DNA of 64,000 nucleotides, taken from Hyphomicrobiales bacterium. Its GTDB lineage: Bacteria > Pseudomonadota > Alphaproteobacteria > Rhizobiales > Devosiaceae. The translations under genes and the position numbers were made by a program. Position 1 is the stretch's first letter. Every line of letters starts with the position of its first letter. The stretch lies in assembly GCA_027487555.1 (NCBI GenBank), contig JAIYDI010000018.1:542924-606923 (forward strand). The letters run 5' to 3'. Shown here in pieces: positions 1-10,371 of this stretch. Under the pieces are notes generated by a model. It saw nothing but the letters and a program-made list of their open reading frames with translations, was not told the DNA's origin and did not search any database.

Positions 1-2152
1 CTGCCTTTTCGCGGTCAACGGTGACGGTCAGCTGCGGTTGCGTCGTCTCGTAGCTGAGCGTGACGCGGCCCCACTTCGGATCACCGTCGAGCGTGGCCTT
101 GATGGCGGTCGCCGCGGCGGCAAGCGTCGCATAATCGTCGCCCAGGAGTGCGAATTGCAGACCCGAGCCGCCGCCGCGGATGCCAAGGCTGTTGGCCTGG
201 CTGATAGTGGCGCGCACGCCCGGCACCTGCTGCAACAGCCCGGTGATCTGCTGGGCGATCTGCTGCTGGGTGCGGGTGCGTTCCTCCCAGGGCGCGAGGG
301 AGAGCGCGAGAAAGCCGGAATTTGTCGACGAGCCGAAGCCGGCGATTGAGAAGACGCTGCGCACCTCGCCCGACTTCCGCAAGGGCTCTATCAGGTCCTC
401 GATCTTCTGCATCTGCGTGCGGGTGAAATCGAGGCTGACGGTCGACGGCGCCGAAACCCGAATGAACAGCCCGGCGCGATCTTCGGGCGGGGTCAGTTCC
501 TGCCTCAGGGTTCCGAAGACGAACAGAGCCGAACCGGCGAAGAGCAGCGCCGCGACGATGATGACGAGCGGATTGTTCAGCGCCCAGCCGAGTGTGACCC
601 GATAAAAGCCGGCCAGCAGGCCGCCGAAGCGCTGCAGCGGCCCGGGCTTTTTCTCGCTATGCGGCTTCAGCAGCCGCGAGGCGAGCATGGGCGCAAGCGT
701 GAGTGCCACCACCGCCGAGAGCGCCACGGAGATCGCCAGGGTGAAGCCGAATTCGCGGAAGAGCAGCCCCGTCTGGCCGGGCAGGAACGAGAGCGGGATG
801 AACACGGCGGCCAGCGTCAGCGTCGTCGCCACCACCGCGAAGAACACTTCCTCGGTGCCGAGCACGGCGGCGGCGCGGGGCCCGAGCCCCATGGCGCGGC
901 GGCGCGTGATGTTTTCGAGCACGACGATGGCGTCATCGACGACAATGCCGGTCGCGATAACAAGCGCCAGCAATGTCAGGATGTTGAGGGAAAATCCGAA
1001 GATATAGATTCCGGCGATGGTGCCGATCAGTGCCACCGGCATGGTGATGGCCGGGATTATGGTCGCCCGCCAGTCGAGCAGGAACAGGAAGATGATGGCG
1101 ATCACCGCCACCACGGCGATGACCAGCGAGCCCTCGACCTCGTGGATGGCGCCCGAGATGAAGACGGAATCGTCACTGGAGACCCGCAGCTGCACGCCCT
1201 CGGGCAGCGCCTGCCGCAAATCGGCGACGGCGGCCTTGATGCCCGTGGAGATGTCGACCGTGTTCGACTGCGCCTGCCGGATGATGCCGAGCCCGATGCC
1301 GGGCTTGCCGTCGCTGCGCAGGCCGGAACTGGCACTGCCGCCACCGAAGATGACGCGCGCGATATCGCCGAGCTTGGTCTTGCCCTTGATAGTGAGGTTT
1401 TCGAACGCTGCGGGCGTATTGACTTCGGCAACCGCACGAATGGCGATGTTCTGGTTGGGGCCGTTGAGCGAGCCCGCCGGGCTGTCGAAGCCCATGGTGG
1501 AGAGCGCGCTGCGGATATCGGCAAGCGTGAGGCCAAGGCTGGCGAGCTTGACCTGATCGACGTCGATCTCGAAGACCTTGTCGATATTGCCGTTGAGCTG
1601 CACGTCAGCGACGCCCTTGACCGCGGCGAGGCGCGGCTCGACCACATCCTCGGCGAGGCGGGTCAGGTCATCCAGGGGCATTGTGTCGGCGGTCATCGCC
1701 AGCTGGATAATGGCCTGGGCGTTGGAATCGGCCTTGACGATCACCGGGGGATCGGAGCCCTCGGGCAGGCGGTTGGTGATGCGGGCGAGCGCGTCGCGGA
1801 TATCGGAGGTGGCGCTGTCGAGATTGCTGCCATCGGTGAAGGTGAGAGTGACGCGGCTTTGCCCGTATGACGAACTCGAGGAGATCGACGCCACGCCCTG
1901 CACGCGGGCGACGGCGCCCTCGATGGCGGCCGTCAGTTCGCGGTCAACGGTTTCGGCCGATGCGCCGCTGAAGCTGGTCTGGATGGTGAGGGTGGGGCGC
2001 TCGACATTCGGTAACTCGCGGATTTCCACGCCGAAGAAGGCGGCGAGGCCGGCAACGATGATCAGCAGGTTGAGCACGATGGCGAGCACCGGCCGCCGGA
2101 CGAAGAGTGCGGCGATGTCGCCGCCGCGGGCATTTTGCGTGGAGATGGACAT
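1..2152 (-). CDS. RND efflux transporter permease, HAE1/AcrB type (partial, C-terminus beyond window)
   Basis: Inner-membrane proton-driven pump subunit of a tripartite drug/solute efflux system. Reading the minus strand from the ATG at 2150-2152 gives about 717 residues, starting MSISTQNARGGDIAALF and then a first membrane helix. Next come porter-domain sequence (DRELTAAIEGAVARVQGV), a helix block with the family motif GIVVDDAIVVLEN, and the second-half loop. Family members are about 1,030-1,050 residues, so roughly the last third lies off the left edge. Its start is 11 bases after the stop of the membrane-fusion gene, so the two are one operon with the adaptor first. The substrate cannot be told from sequence. 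Confidence 0.93.
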   Translation of the reverse strand, partial: MSISTQNARGGDIAALFVRRPVLAIVLNLLIIVAGLAAFFGVEIRELPNVERPTLTIQTSFSGASAETVDRELTAAIEGAVARVQGVASISSSSSYGQSRVTLTFTDGSNLDSATSDIRDALARITNRLPEGSDPPVIVKADSNAQAIIQLAMTADTMPLDDLTRLAEDVVEPRLAAVKGVADVQLNGNIDKVFEIDVDQVKLASLGLTLADIRSALSTMGFDSPAGSLNGPNQNIAIRAVAEVNTPAAFENLTIKGKTKLGDIARVIFGGGSASSGLRSDGKPGIGLGIIRQAQSNTVDISTGIKAAVADLRQALPEGVQLRVSSDDSVFISGAIHEVEGSLVIAVVAVIAIIFLFLLDWRATIIPAITMPVALIGTIAGIYIFGFSLNILTLLALVIATGIVVDDAIVVLENITRRRAMGLGPRAAAVLGTEEVFFAVVATTLTLAAVFIPLSFLPGQTGLLFREFGFTLAISVALSAVVALTLAPMLASRLLKPHSEKKPGPLQRFGGLLAGFYRVTLGWALNNPLVIIVAALLFAGSALFVFGTLRQELTPPEDRAGLFIRVSAPSTVSLDFTRTQMQKIEDLIEPLRKSGEVRSVFSIAGFGSSTNSGFLALSLAPWEERTRTQQQIAQQITGLLQQVPGVRATISQANSLGIRGGGSGLQFALLGDDYATLAAAATAIKATLDGDPKWGRVTLSYETTQPQLTVTVDREKA

Positions 2153-2163
2153 CGGTCTCTCCT

Positions 2164-3408
2164 TCAGCCCTTGGGTGCCGCGGCGCCGGCCGGCTTGCCG
2201 GCGCCCGGCGCGGCGCTGTCGGGTGCTGCATCAAGCAGGCGGACGACCATGCCCTCGGCCAGTTGCTGCACGCCTTGCACCACCACCGGATCGCCCGCGG
2301 CCAAGGGCCCCTTCACCAGGACGCCGTCGGAATTGCGCTGGATGATGGTGACATCGACGCGGGTCACCTTGTCGTCCGAGAGCTTCCAGACATAGGAGCC
2401 GGTGCTTGACCACTGAATGGCGAGGGGATCGACGGCCGGAAACTGCTCGCCGGGGAACGCCATCGCCACCGAGAAGCTCATGCCGGGCCTGAGCCGCCCG
2501 TCCGCATTGCGGATGCGGGCCTCGACCCCGAGCGTGCGGCTGGTCGGATCGACCTTGTTGTCGATGGCGGTGACCTGGCCCGCAAGCGGCACCCCTGGCA
2601 GGGCGACCGCGCTGGCCTCGACCTCCGCGCCGAGCGCAATGGACGTGGCATAGCGCTCGGGCACGTAGAAGATGATCCTGAGCTCGGAACTGTCCTCGAT
2701 GGTGGTGACAATGCTCTGGGTGGTGAGGCTGTTGCCGGCGCTGACTTCGAACAGTCCGACCGTACCGGCGATCGGCGTGGTGATGGTGCGCCTGTCGAGA
2801 TCGAGCTGGGCGGCCGCGACGGCGAGCCGCGCATTGTCGGCAGCCAGCTGGGCGCTAGAGAGCTGCACGGCGGTGGCACCGCTCGCGCTGGCAAGGTTCC
2901 GCGTCCGCGCGAGCGTTGCGTCGGCATCCGTTTGCGCGAGCCTGGCACGCTCGAGCGCGATACGCTCGGCGCTGTCGTCCAGCCGGCCGATGACCGCACC
3001 CGCCGCGACCTGATCGCCAGGATTGACCGCCAGGTCGGTCAGCGTTCCCGCCGCCGGAGAGACTATGGTAACCGAGCGCAACGCCGACCCTTCGCCGAGC
3101 GCTGTCAGCTTGTCGTCGATGGTGGCGAGCGTCGCAGGCGCCGTCAGCACCACGGCCGTGCGGCCGCCGCCGCGATTGCCGCCTGGTCCGCCGCCGGCCT
3201 GCTGGGCGCCCGCTGCGCCACCGCCCTGCGGCCGATTCCCCGATGGTGTGGCGGGCGCTCCGGCAGCTGCCACGTTCGCCGTTTCGGCGCCGAAGGGCAA
3301 GGCAATGCCATAGCGGGTCAGCGTGTCGCGGGCGCCCGGCACGAAAACCACGACGAGGACGGCCGCGACGAAGGCGACCAGCAGCGAGAGGACGATCTGC
3401 CTGAGCAC
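2164..3408 (-). CDS. RND efflux periplasmic adaptor (membrane fusion protein)
   Basis: Periplasmic adaptor that joins the RND permease to an outer-membrane channel. The 414-residue product starts at a GTG (MLRQIVLSLLVAF) with an N-terminal hydrophobic anchor at about residues 5-25. A Gly/Ala/Pro/Gln-rich stretch follows, then the lipoyl half-motifs (TDLAVNPGDQVAAGAVIGRL and TTPIAGTVGLFEVSAG) around an alpha-helical hairpin, and a beta-barrel domain. The C-terminus is again Ala/Gly/Pro-rich. It directly precedes the permease on the minus strand. No outer-membrane factor gene is adjacent. The 260 bases upstream, shared with divergent ettA, must hold both promoters. Confidence 0.93.
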   Translation of the reverse strand: MLRQIVLSLLVAFVAAVLVVVFVPGARDTLTRYGIALPFGAETANVAAAGAPATPSGNRPQGGGAAGAQQAGGGPGGNRGGGRTAVVLTAPATLATIDDKLTALGEGSALRSVTIVSPAAGTLTDLAVNPGDQVAAGAVIGRLDDSAERIALERARLAQTDADATLARTRNLASASGATAVQLSSAQLAADNARLAVAAAQLDLDRRTITTPIAGTVGLFEVSAGNSLTTQSIVTTIEDSSELRIIFYVPERYATSIALGAEVEASAVALPGVPLAGQVTAIDNKVDPTSRTLGVEARIRNADGRLRPGMSFSVAMAFPGEQFPAVDPLAIQWSSTGSYVWKLSDDKVTRVDVTIIQRNSDGVLVKGPLAAGDPVVVQGVQQLAEGMVVRLLDAAPDSAAPGAGKPAGAAAPKG

Positions 3409-3668
3409 GTATTTATCCGTATATCAATGACTTCGGCGGCACCGAGCTGCCGTAAAACCGTTTGAATGCTAGCAGTTGGGCTGGTCACGTCAGGTTAAAT
3501 TTCGGCAAGCTTCGGCCATGAGCGGGGGATTTGGCGCCACGCTCGCGCCGACGCGAGGGCTGCGGGGGCCGCATCAGTGGCCCGGCACCTGCAAGGCGCC
3601 ATTGCCCCCGATGGGCACTTTCAGTAGAAGCAGCGCCAAACTCCCCTACATGCGGCAGGACACCCTTC

Positions 3669-5324
3669 ATGGCGCGCCAGTTCATCTACCACATGCATGG
3701 CCTCAACAAGGCCTATTCCAACGGCAAGAAGGTGCTCGACAATATCCACCTGAGCTTCTACCCCGACGCCAAGATCGGCGTGCTGGGTCCGAACGGCTCG
3801 GGTAAGTCGACCCTGCTGAAGATCATGGCCGGCCTCGATACCGATTTCACCGGCGAGGCCTGGGTGGCCGATGGCGCCAAGATCGGCTACCTCGCGCAGG
3901 AGCCGCAGCTCGACCCGGCCCTCGACGTCAAGGGCAACGTCATGACCGGCGTCAAGGAAAAGGCCGACGTCCTCGCGCGCTACAACGAACTGATGATGAA
4001 CTATTCCGACGAGACGGCCGACGAGGCGACGAAGCTCCAGGATATCATCGACAGCCAGAACCTGTGGGATCTCGACAGCCAGGTCGAAGTCGCCATGGAG
4101 GCCCTCGGCTGCCCACCAGGCGATGCGTCGGTCGACAAGCTCTCGGGCGGTGAAAAGCGCCGCGTGGCGCTCTGCGCGCTGCTGCTCTCGAAGCCCGACC
4201 TGCTGCTGCTCGACGAACCGACCAACCATCTCGACGCGGAAACCACCGCCTGGCTCGAAAACCACCTGCGCGAGTTTGCCGGCGCGGTCCTGATCATCAC
4301 CCACGATCGCTATTTCCTCGACAATGTGACGGGCTGGATCCTCGAGCTCGACCGCGGCCGCGGCATTCCCTACGAGGGCAATTACTCCGCCTATCTCGGC
4401 GCCAAGGCCAAGCGCTTCGCGCAGGAGCAGAGCGAAGACGCCGCCCGCGCCAAGGTGCTCGAGCGCGAAAAGGAATGGATGGGTCTCAGCCCGCAGGCCC
4501 GTATGGCCAAGTCAAAGGCCCGTATCCGCGCCTATGACGAGCTGGTGAAGGTCAACGAGGCGCGTACCCTCAGCCACACCGCGCAGATCATCATTCCGCC
4601 CGGCGAGCGGCTGGGGCAGAACGTCATCAATGTCGAGGGCGTCACCAAGTCCTATGGCGACCGGGTGCTGATCGACAACCTCACCTTCAAGCTGCCGCCG
4701 GGCGGCATTGTCGGCATTATCGGGCCGAACGGCGTGGGCAAGACGACGCTGTTCCGCATGCTGACCGGGCAGGAAAAGCCGGATTCGGGCGCCATCACCG
4801 TCGCCGACAATGTGCATATGGGCTATGTCGACCAGAGCCGCGACACGCTCGCCGCCAACAAGACCGTGTGGGAGGAAATCTCCGGCGGCAACGATATCCT
4901 CATGCTGGGCAAGCGCGAAATGAACTCGCGCGCCTATACCTCTGCCTTCAACTTCAAGGGCGGCGACCAGCAGCAGAAGGTCGGCAATCTCTCGGGCGGC
5001 CAGCGCAACCGCGTGCATCTGGCGAAGATGCTGAAGTCGGGCGCCAACGTGTTGCTCCTCGACGAACCCACCAACGATCTCGATACCGAAACCCTCGCCG
5101 CGCTTGAAGAGGCGCTCGAGGAATTCGCCGGCTGCGCCGTGATCATCAGCCACGATCGTATGTTCCTCGATCGCCTCGCGACCCACATGCTGGCCTATGA
5201 AGGCAACAGCCATTTCGAGTGGTTCGAGGGCAATTTCCAGGATTACGAGCAGGACAAGATCCGGCGCCTCGGCGCGGACTCGGTGAACAACCACAAGGTC
5301 TCGTACAAGAAGCTGACCCGCTAA
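3669..5324 (+). CDS. ettA: Energy-dependent translational throttle protein EttA (ABC-F ATPase)
   Basis: Soluble ABC-F protein that binds the ribosomal E site and gates entry into elongation according to ATP/ADP. The chosen start gives 551 residues ([20 protein letters not shown]), close to the usual 555. The frame stays open upstream, but that extension is not EttA-like. It has two ABC domains: Walker [10 protein letters not shown] at about 40-48, signature LSGGEKRR near 158 and Walker B DEPTNHLD near 180; then Walker [10 protein letters not shown] near 352, LSGGQRNR near 440 and DEPTNDLD near 463. The charged linker between them (about 242-322) is the PtIM arm. The C-terminus [12 protein letters not shown] is complete. 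A decayed second copy of the last about 40 codons lies at 6657-6773. Confidence 0.96.
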   Translation: MARQFIYHMHGLNKAYSNGKKVLDNIHLSFYPDAKIGVLGPNGSGKSTLLKIMAGLDTDFTGEAWVADGAKIGYLAQEPQLDPALDVKGNVMTGVKEKADVLARYNELMMNYSDETADEATKLQDIIDSQNLWDLDSQVEVAMEALGCPPGDASVDKLSGGEKRRVALCALLLSKPDLLLLDEPTNHLDAETTAWLENHLREFAGAVLIITHDRYFLDNVTGWILELDRGRGIPYEGNYSAYLGAKAKRFAQEQSEDAARAKVLEREKEWMGLSPQARMAKSKARIRAYDELVKVNEARTLSHTAQIIIPPGERLGQNVINVEGVTKSYGDRVLIDNLTFKLPPGGIVGIIGPNGVGKTTLFRMLTGQEKPDSGAITVADNVHMGYVDQSRDTLAANKTVWEEISGGNDILMLGKREMNSRAYTSAFNFKGGDQQQKVGNLSGGQRNRVHLAKMLKSGANVLLLDEPTNDLDTETLAALEEALEEFAGCAVIISHDRMFLDRLATHMLAYEGNSHFEWFEGNFQDYEQDKIRRLGADSVNNHKVSYKKLTR

Positions 5325-5329
5325 ACGCC

Positions 5330-6589
5330 ATGGCACCCGCGTCGACCATCGTGATGGCCGGCGCGGCCATTGTCGATATCACCCCGAAGCCGGGCCTCGA
5401 GATGTGCGGCTATGCCGCCCGCACCGAGCCGGCCGCTGGCACGCATGATCCGCTGACGGCGCGCGCGCTGGTCATCGATGACACGGCGCTTGTCGTCGCC
5501 GATGTGCTCGGGTTCGCGCCCGAAAGCTGCGCCCGCATCCGCGCACGTTCCGGGTTCGCGGATGATCGGGTGGTGGTCATCGCCACCCACACCCATGGCG
5601 GGCCGATGCCGGGCGGCTGTGGCGGCCCGGCCGATCCGGATTTTCTCGCGCAGCTCGAGGATGGCTGCGTCGCCGCACTTCGGCAGGCGGCGTCAAAGCG
5701 GCAGAAGGCGCGGCTCCTTGCCGGCAACGGTACCGATCCCGGCATCGCCTTCAACCGCCGCAGCGCAGGCGGCCCCATCGACCCCAATGTGCCGGTGCTG
5801 CGCGTCGAAGCCGAGGGTGGCGCGGTGCTGGCCGTCGCCTTCGCCCATGGCTGCCACCCCGTGGTGCTCGGCGCTGGCAACCGCCTCTACACGGGGGATT
5901 TTCCGCATTATGCCCGCGTCGCCGTCGAGGCCGCGCATCCGGGCGCCGTGGCTTTGTTCCTGCCGGGATGTTCGGGCGATGTCAGCACCGGCCACTCGCC
6001 CGAATCCTCGATCAGCACCGATGTGCCGCCCGACCGCACCTACGCAGAGGCGCAGCGCCTGGGCGAAAAGCTGGCGCACTCGGTCGGTATCGCAGAGCTG
6101 ACGCCGCTCACGGGGCCCGTCGCTGCCGCGAGCCGCGCGGTCGAATTACCGTTCGCGCGCAATGAGGTGGGCGATCTCGACACCCTCGCCGCCGAGTGGG
6201 AGTCTCTTGCCGCCAACGCTGCCGCACCCGCCTGGGCGGTGCTATATCGGCACTGGGCGCAATGGGCCAAAACCACCGCCCGCGCGCCTTTGACGCCGTG
6301 GCAGGGGAGGGTGACCTCTTTCGATTGGGCGGGGTTGAAGCTGGTGTTCCTGCCCTGCGAAATCTTCGCCGAAACCGCGCTTTCGCTCCGCGCCGCGCTG
6401 CCCGCCGCGCCGGTTCCGTTCGTCATCAGCCTCACCGATGGCGTGCCGGGCTATATCCCGCCGCGCGCGGCCTTCCCGCATGGCGGCTACGAAGTGCTCG
6501 AAGCCCACCGCTACTACGGCCAACCCGCCGCATTTGCCGAAGGGTGCGCGGAGAGATTGGTGGGGGAGCTGGGCCAGAGCTCAAATTGA
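5330..6589 (+). CDS. Neutral/alkaline ceramidase-like hydrolase family protein
   Basis: 419 residues from the ATG five bases after the ettA stop (MAPASTIVMAGAAIVDITPK). The sequence resembles the N-terminal domain of neutral/alkaline non-lysosomal ceramidases: AIVDITPKPG near the start, the metal-site-like ATHTHGGP at about 85-92, AHGCHPV, LPGCSGDVS, and a C-terminal GYIPPRAAFPHGGYEV followed by HRYYGQ. No signal peptide is obvious, so it may be cytosolic and act on another amide. In canonical ceramidases the HTH motif continues HTHSGP; here the Ser is Gly, so true ceramidase activity is doubtful. It is tightly coupled to ettA and lies between the intact ettA tail and its decayed copy, which suggests it arrived with a duplication or insertion there. 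Confidence 0.7.
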   Translation: MAPASTIVMAGAAIVDITPKPGLEMCGYAARTEPAAGTHDPLTARALVIDDTALVVADVLGFAPESCARIRARSGFADDRVVVIATHTHGGPMPGGCGGPADPDFLAQLEDGCVAALRQAASKRQKARLLAGNGTDPGIAFNRRSAGGPIDPNVPVLRVEAEGGAVLAVAFAHGCHPVVLGAGNRLYTGDFPHYARVAVEAAHPGAVALFLPGCSGDVSTGHSPESSISTDVPPDRTYAEAQRLGEKLAHSVGIAELTPLTGPVAAASRAVELPFARNEVGDLDTLAAEWESLAANAAAPAWAVLYRHWAQWAKTTARAPLTPWQGRVTSFDWAGLKLVFLPCEIFAETALSLRAALPAAPVPFVISLTDGVPGYIPPRAAFPHGGYEVLEAHRYYGQPAAFAEGCAERLVGELGQSSN

Positions 6590-6656
6590 GAGCGCCAGAA
6601 CGTGAGGTACAAGTACGGGATGCTTACGCAAATGCTTCGCGCCCCACATTCTGGAT

Positions 6657-6773
6657 TTGATGGCAACAGCCATTTCAATTTGTTCGAGGGCAATTCTAGG
6701 TTACGACCAGAACAGAATTCGCCGCCGACATCATGAAAAACCATAAGGTCACATACAAAAGCCGACGCGGTAA
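6657..6773 (+). pseudogene. Decayed duplicate of the ettA 3' end
   Basis: This stretch aligns with the last about 125 bases of ettA (5199-5324). It begins with an identical 15-base block (ggcaacagccatttc), shares gttcgagggcaatt, and ends with the counterpart of [15 protein letters not shown]. The copy carries substitutions, about 10 missing bases in the middle and a lost A in the final lysine run. It is therefore frameshifted and has no start. Read with frame corrections it gives GNSHFNLFEGN, then NHKVTYK, then KPTR and a TAA at 6771-6773. It is 1.3 kb downstream of the intact tail, with the ceramidase-like gene between, and marks the left edge of a lower-GC segment. Confidence 0.85.
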
Positions 6774-7058
6774 GAGGCCAGATCGCCGACTGCCGGCCGC
6801 CAAAGCGGCTGCTAAGTTCTGGCCGATTCGGGGTGGGTGGCGGACATATGGTTTTGCTTGCCGACACGAATAATTGAATGTCGACCTACCGCTAGCATGG
6901 GCATGAGGCATCAGTCTGAATTTTGCGAAAGCACTAGAGCTGCGATGGCGTGCAGCGAACGGCACCGCTGAATTGCGACACTAGTTCATCCCTGCATCCC
7001 AGTGTCTCAGCAACTTCGTTGAATGGTTCAAATATCTGTCATGCGAATGCGAGTATGA

Positions 7059-8018
7059 TTAGAATCTACCTATATATTCTCTCCTAGGCTCATCTTCAGT
7101 AAGCGAAATCAGCGTGTACGATCGCCGCGCGATAACGCCATCACGAAGCACTTCACGAACCTTAAGGCTAGCAATTACCGGCTGATTGAGCATGCCTGCG
7201 AGCATTCCCGACAATGTCTCCGTACTAATGGTGCGCGATACCCGCCCCGAAATCACGCCACCTGTGTGTCCAAGTAGTTCGAACATATGTGTTTGAGGGA
7301 GTAGGCCGCTTAGCACACCCAGTTGCTCTTCTTCGTGTTCTTCCACCGTCGAGGTTAGGCCGCGTTTTGTCGCGCGCTCAACTGCTGCGGTGTCGACCTG
7401 CATCTCCTCGGCCCCGGTAACTAGGCGAAGAGTGGCGTGGTTAGAGGCGAGCAAGGAAAAAAAATCGTTGGCAGTTGCCAGTGACCGTTGGTCTGTCACT
7501 TCTAGAATTTGTTCGAATGCCTCTTCGTTCTGGTCAGCAAACGCTTCGAGCAGGCGCGTGGCCTTTGTGACCGCCGCCTTGAGCGGTGTGTCCCAGAGGC
7601 TTGCCTCCTGATCTATTTCTTCAAGCAAAAACCCGAACGACCCCCTCATCACACCAGTGATGTGGAGCTTGGCGTCTTCATGCGCCGGCAGCGGTCCTCG
7701 CTGACCAAGTCCCTCCCGGTCGTCAATGAGGAGTTTGGCAACTAAGTCCTGAAACTTACTAATAGCCATTCCGCCAAAACCACTCTCAACGCCTATGTTG
7801 CCAAACACAGGAGCGCCACCAAAAAACAAGGCGGCAGACGCCGATGTCTCCTCTGCTGAGGCGATGGAGTCCGAGAGCTGTTCCTGTAGTTGCGTCTTGC
7901 GCCCCTCAAGACTTAATCGCCCAAAATAATCGTTAGCGTCAATTGTGCTCAATACGCTGTCGACAGAAGATAGCTCGGCGGCAACACGCTTTGCTTGAAT
8001 ACGCCGTGATGCACTCAT
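7059..8018 (-). CDS. Uncharacterised protein, partner of the DUF6932 protein
   Basis: 319 residues from an ATG that overlaps the stop of the upstream gene (ATGA at 8015-8018), so the two are translationally coupled. I do not recognise a named domain. A helical, charged N-terminus (about 1-55, MSASRRIQAKRVAAEL onward) may form a coiled coil. A Gly-rich block ALFFGGAPVFGNIGVESGF at about 61-79 follows, then a largely helical centre with many Glu and Asp. The C-terminal quarter looks beta-rich (GVLSGLLPQTHMFELLG, then GVISGRVSRTISTETL) and ends YIGRF. There is no signal peptide or membrane helix, so it is probably cytosolic. Base composition is visibly lower in GC than the flanks (for example 26 of 60 bases at 7741-7800), consistent with transfer. 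An in-frame extension upstream to 8117 is Arg-rich and unlikely. Confidence 0.75.
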   Translation of the reverse strand: MSASRRIQAKRVAAELSSVDSVLSTIDANDYFGRLSLEGRKTQLQEQLSDSIASAEETSASAALFFGGAPVFGNIGVESGFGGMAISKFQDLVAKLLIDDREGLGQRGPLPAHEDAKLHITGVMRGSFGFLLEEIDQEASLWDTPLKAAVTKATRLLEAFADQNEEAFEQILEVTDQRSLATANDFFSLLASNHATLRLVTGAEEMQVDTAAVERATKRGLTSTVEEHEEEQLGVLSGLLPQTHMFELLGHTGGVISGRVSRTISTETLSGMLAGMLNQPVIASLKVREVLRDGVIARRSYTLISLTEDEPRREYIGRF

Positions 8019-8599
8019 GGTCCAACTCCCGGCAGCCCAGCCAATCCAGCGTCGACGGCGGCGACGGCCGCTGCTTCGTTCGGATCTGCTAGCGGCACCT
8101 CCAACATTCCCTTCCACAGGTCGTCCACCCGCCTGTGAGAAAACAGGCCGAACCAGTACCTAGTTTGCCTTGCTATGTTCTCTGGAGGCTGGCTAAAATC
8201 CAACCAGAAAGCGTCTAGCATATAAGCCTGCCTAACGGCACTTCGTTCAAATAGATGATTGTTTGTCTGAAGGAACTGGTTGGCTGCCTGGCCTCCAGCC
8301 AACAGCACGTGCGGTGGGTAAAAGAGCGTAATTACATCCAAATCATTGGGCACTTTATCTTCAACGAAACTTCCATCTAGCCACTGGAATCCTGAAGTTA
8401 TACCGACACGACGAAGCTCTCGCCGATGTGTCAGCCAGCCGCGGAGAATGTCCAGGCGACGTTGTGATGTGCCGAGCGCGCGTGTGACTTCTAGGCAGGT
8501 TGTCACATACGGGCTCATGTCCGAATGTGCTCCTCCAGGACCCTGCTGTCCCACATATGGCGGGATAACACCCTGCGTAGTGAAACTCGGAATTGCCAA
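8015..8599 (-). CDS. DUF6932-type protein, nucleotidyltransferase-like
   Basis: From a TTG start preceded by a GGGGG run the product is 194 residues, MAIPSFTTQGVIPPYVG onward. The frame is open up to 8845, but that extension is Arg-rich and unlike the rest. The central motif GFQWLDGSFVE (residues 70-80) followed by NDLDVITLF (85-93) fits the nucleotidyltransferase fold: Gly-Ser, then Asp-x-Asp (D86, D88), with a possible third carboxylate at D129 or D134 (YMLDAFWLDF). C-terminal YWFGLFSHRRVDDLWKGML is also typical of the family as I remember it. It is the first gene of a two-gene unit with the 7059-8018 gene. Function unknown; related folds occur in toxin-antitoxin and phage-defence proteins. 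Confidence 0.75.
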   Translation of the reverse strand: MAIPSFTTQGVIPPYVGQQGPGGAHSDMSPYVTTCLEVTRALGTSQRRLDILRGWLTHRRELRRVGITSGFQWLDGSFVEDKVPNDLDVITLFYPPHVLLAGGQAANQFLQTNNHLFERSAVRQAYMLDAFWLDFSQPPENIARQTRYWFGLFSHRRVDDLWKGMLEVPLADPNEAAAVAAVDAGLAGLPGVGP

Positions 8600-8843
8600 C
8601 TCTACCCCCACATTACTAGGAGTACTATCGCTTACAGAAAGCGAAGTGTCGATGCGATAGTGACGTCTTGTGTGCGTACGTCGCCTGTACTCAACAACTA
8701 GAGGCGCGACTCTCAAGCGCACCGAGTTACAGTGCCCTCGACTGAGACGGGGCCGGTGGCTGACAGATGGCTTTGTATCCACCCGAAGTCTCAGGCAGTC
8801 ATTTGCCCAGCCATTCTCCATAGGCGCATGGCCTGCTCGCCTC

Positions 8844-8866
8844 AAATCGTGCCACAGGCACGATTT
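8844..8866 (-). terminator. Hairpin downstream of argG (possible terminator)
   Basis: A perfect 10-base inverted repeat (aaatcgtgcc / ggcacgattt) with a 3-base loop, 17 bases beyond the argG stop on the minus strand. It sits at the right border of the lower-GC island. There is no long U-run, so intrinsic termination is uncertain. Confidence 0.45.
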
Positions 8867-8883
8867 GCCCCACGGGCCGGCTT

Positions 8884-10263
<1,380 letters not shown>

Positions 10264-10371
10264 TCAAATCTGAGGCGGCTCGCCTAGCGGGGCCCATGCC
10301 GGTTCTGCGCTGGCTTGACCCGTGCGCTGTCGCGGCTCAGATGGGGACCGCAACACGAGAGATGCGCGAAG

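Noticed and set aside
659..1870. A 403-codon plus-strand frame
   Set aside because: Antisense to the RND permease; composition is the typical charged shadow of a GC-rich gene.
8600..8845. Upstream in-frame extension of the DUF6932 gene
   Set aside because: Arg/Thr-rich, unlike the family, and a good TTG start with a GGGGG run lies at 8599.
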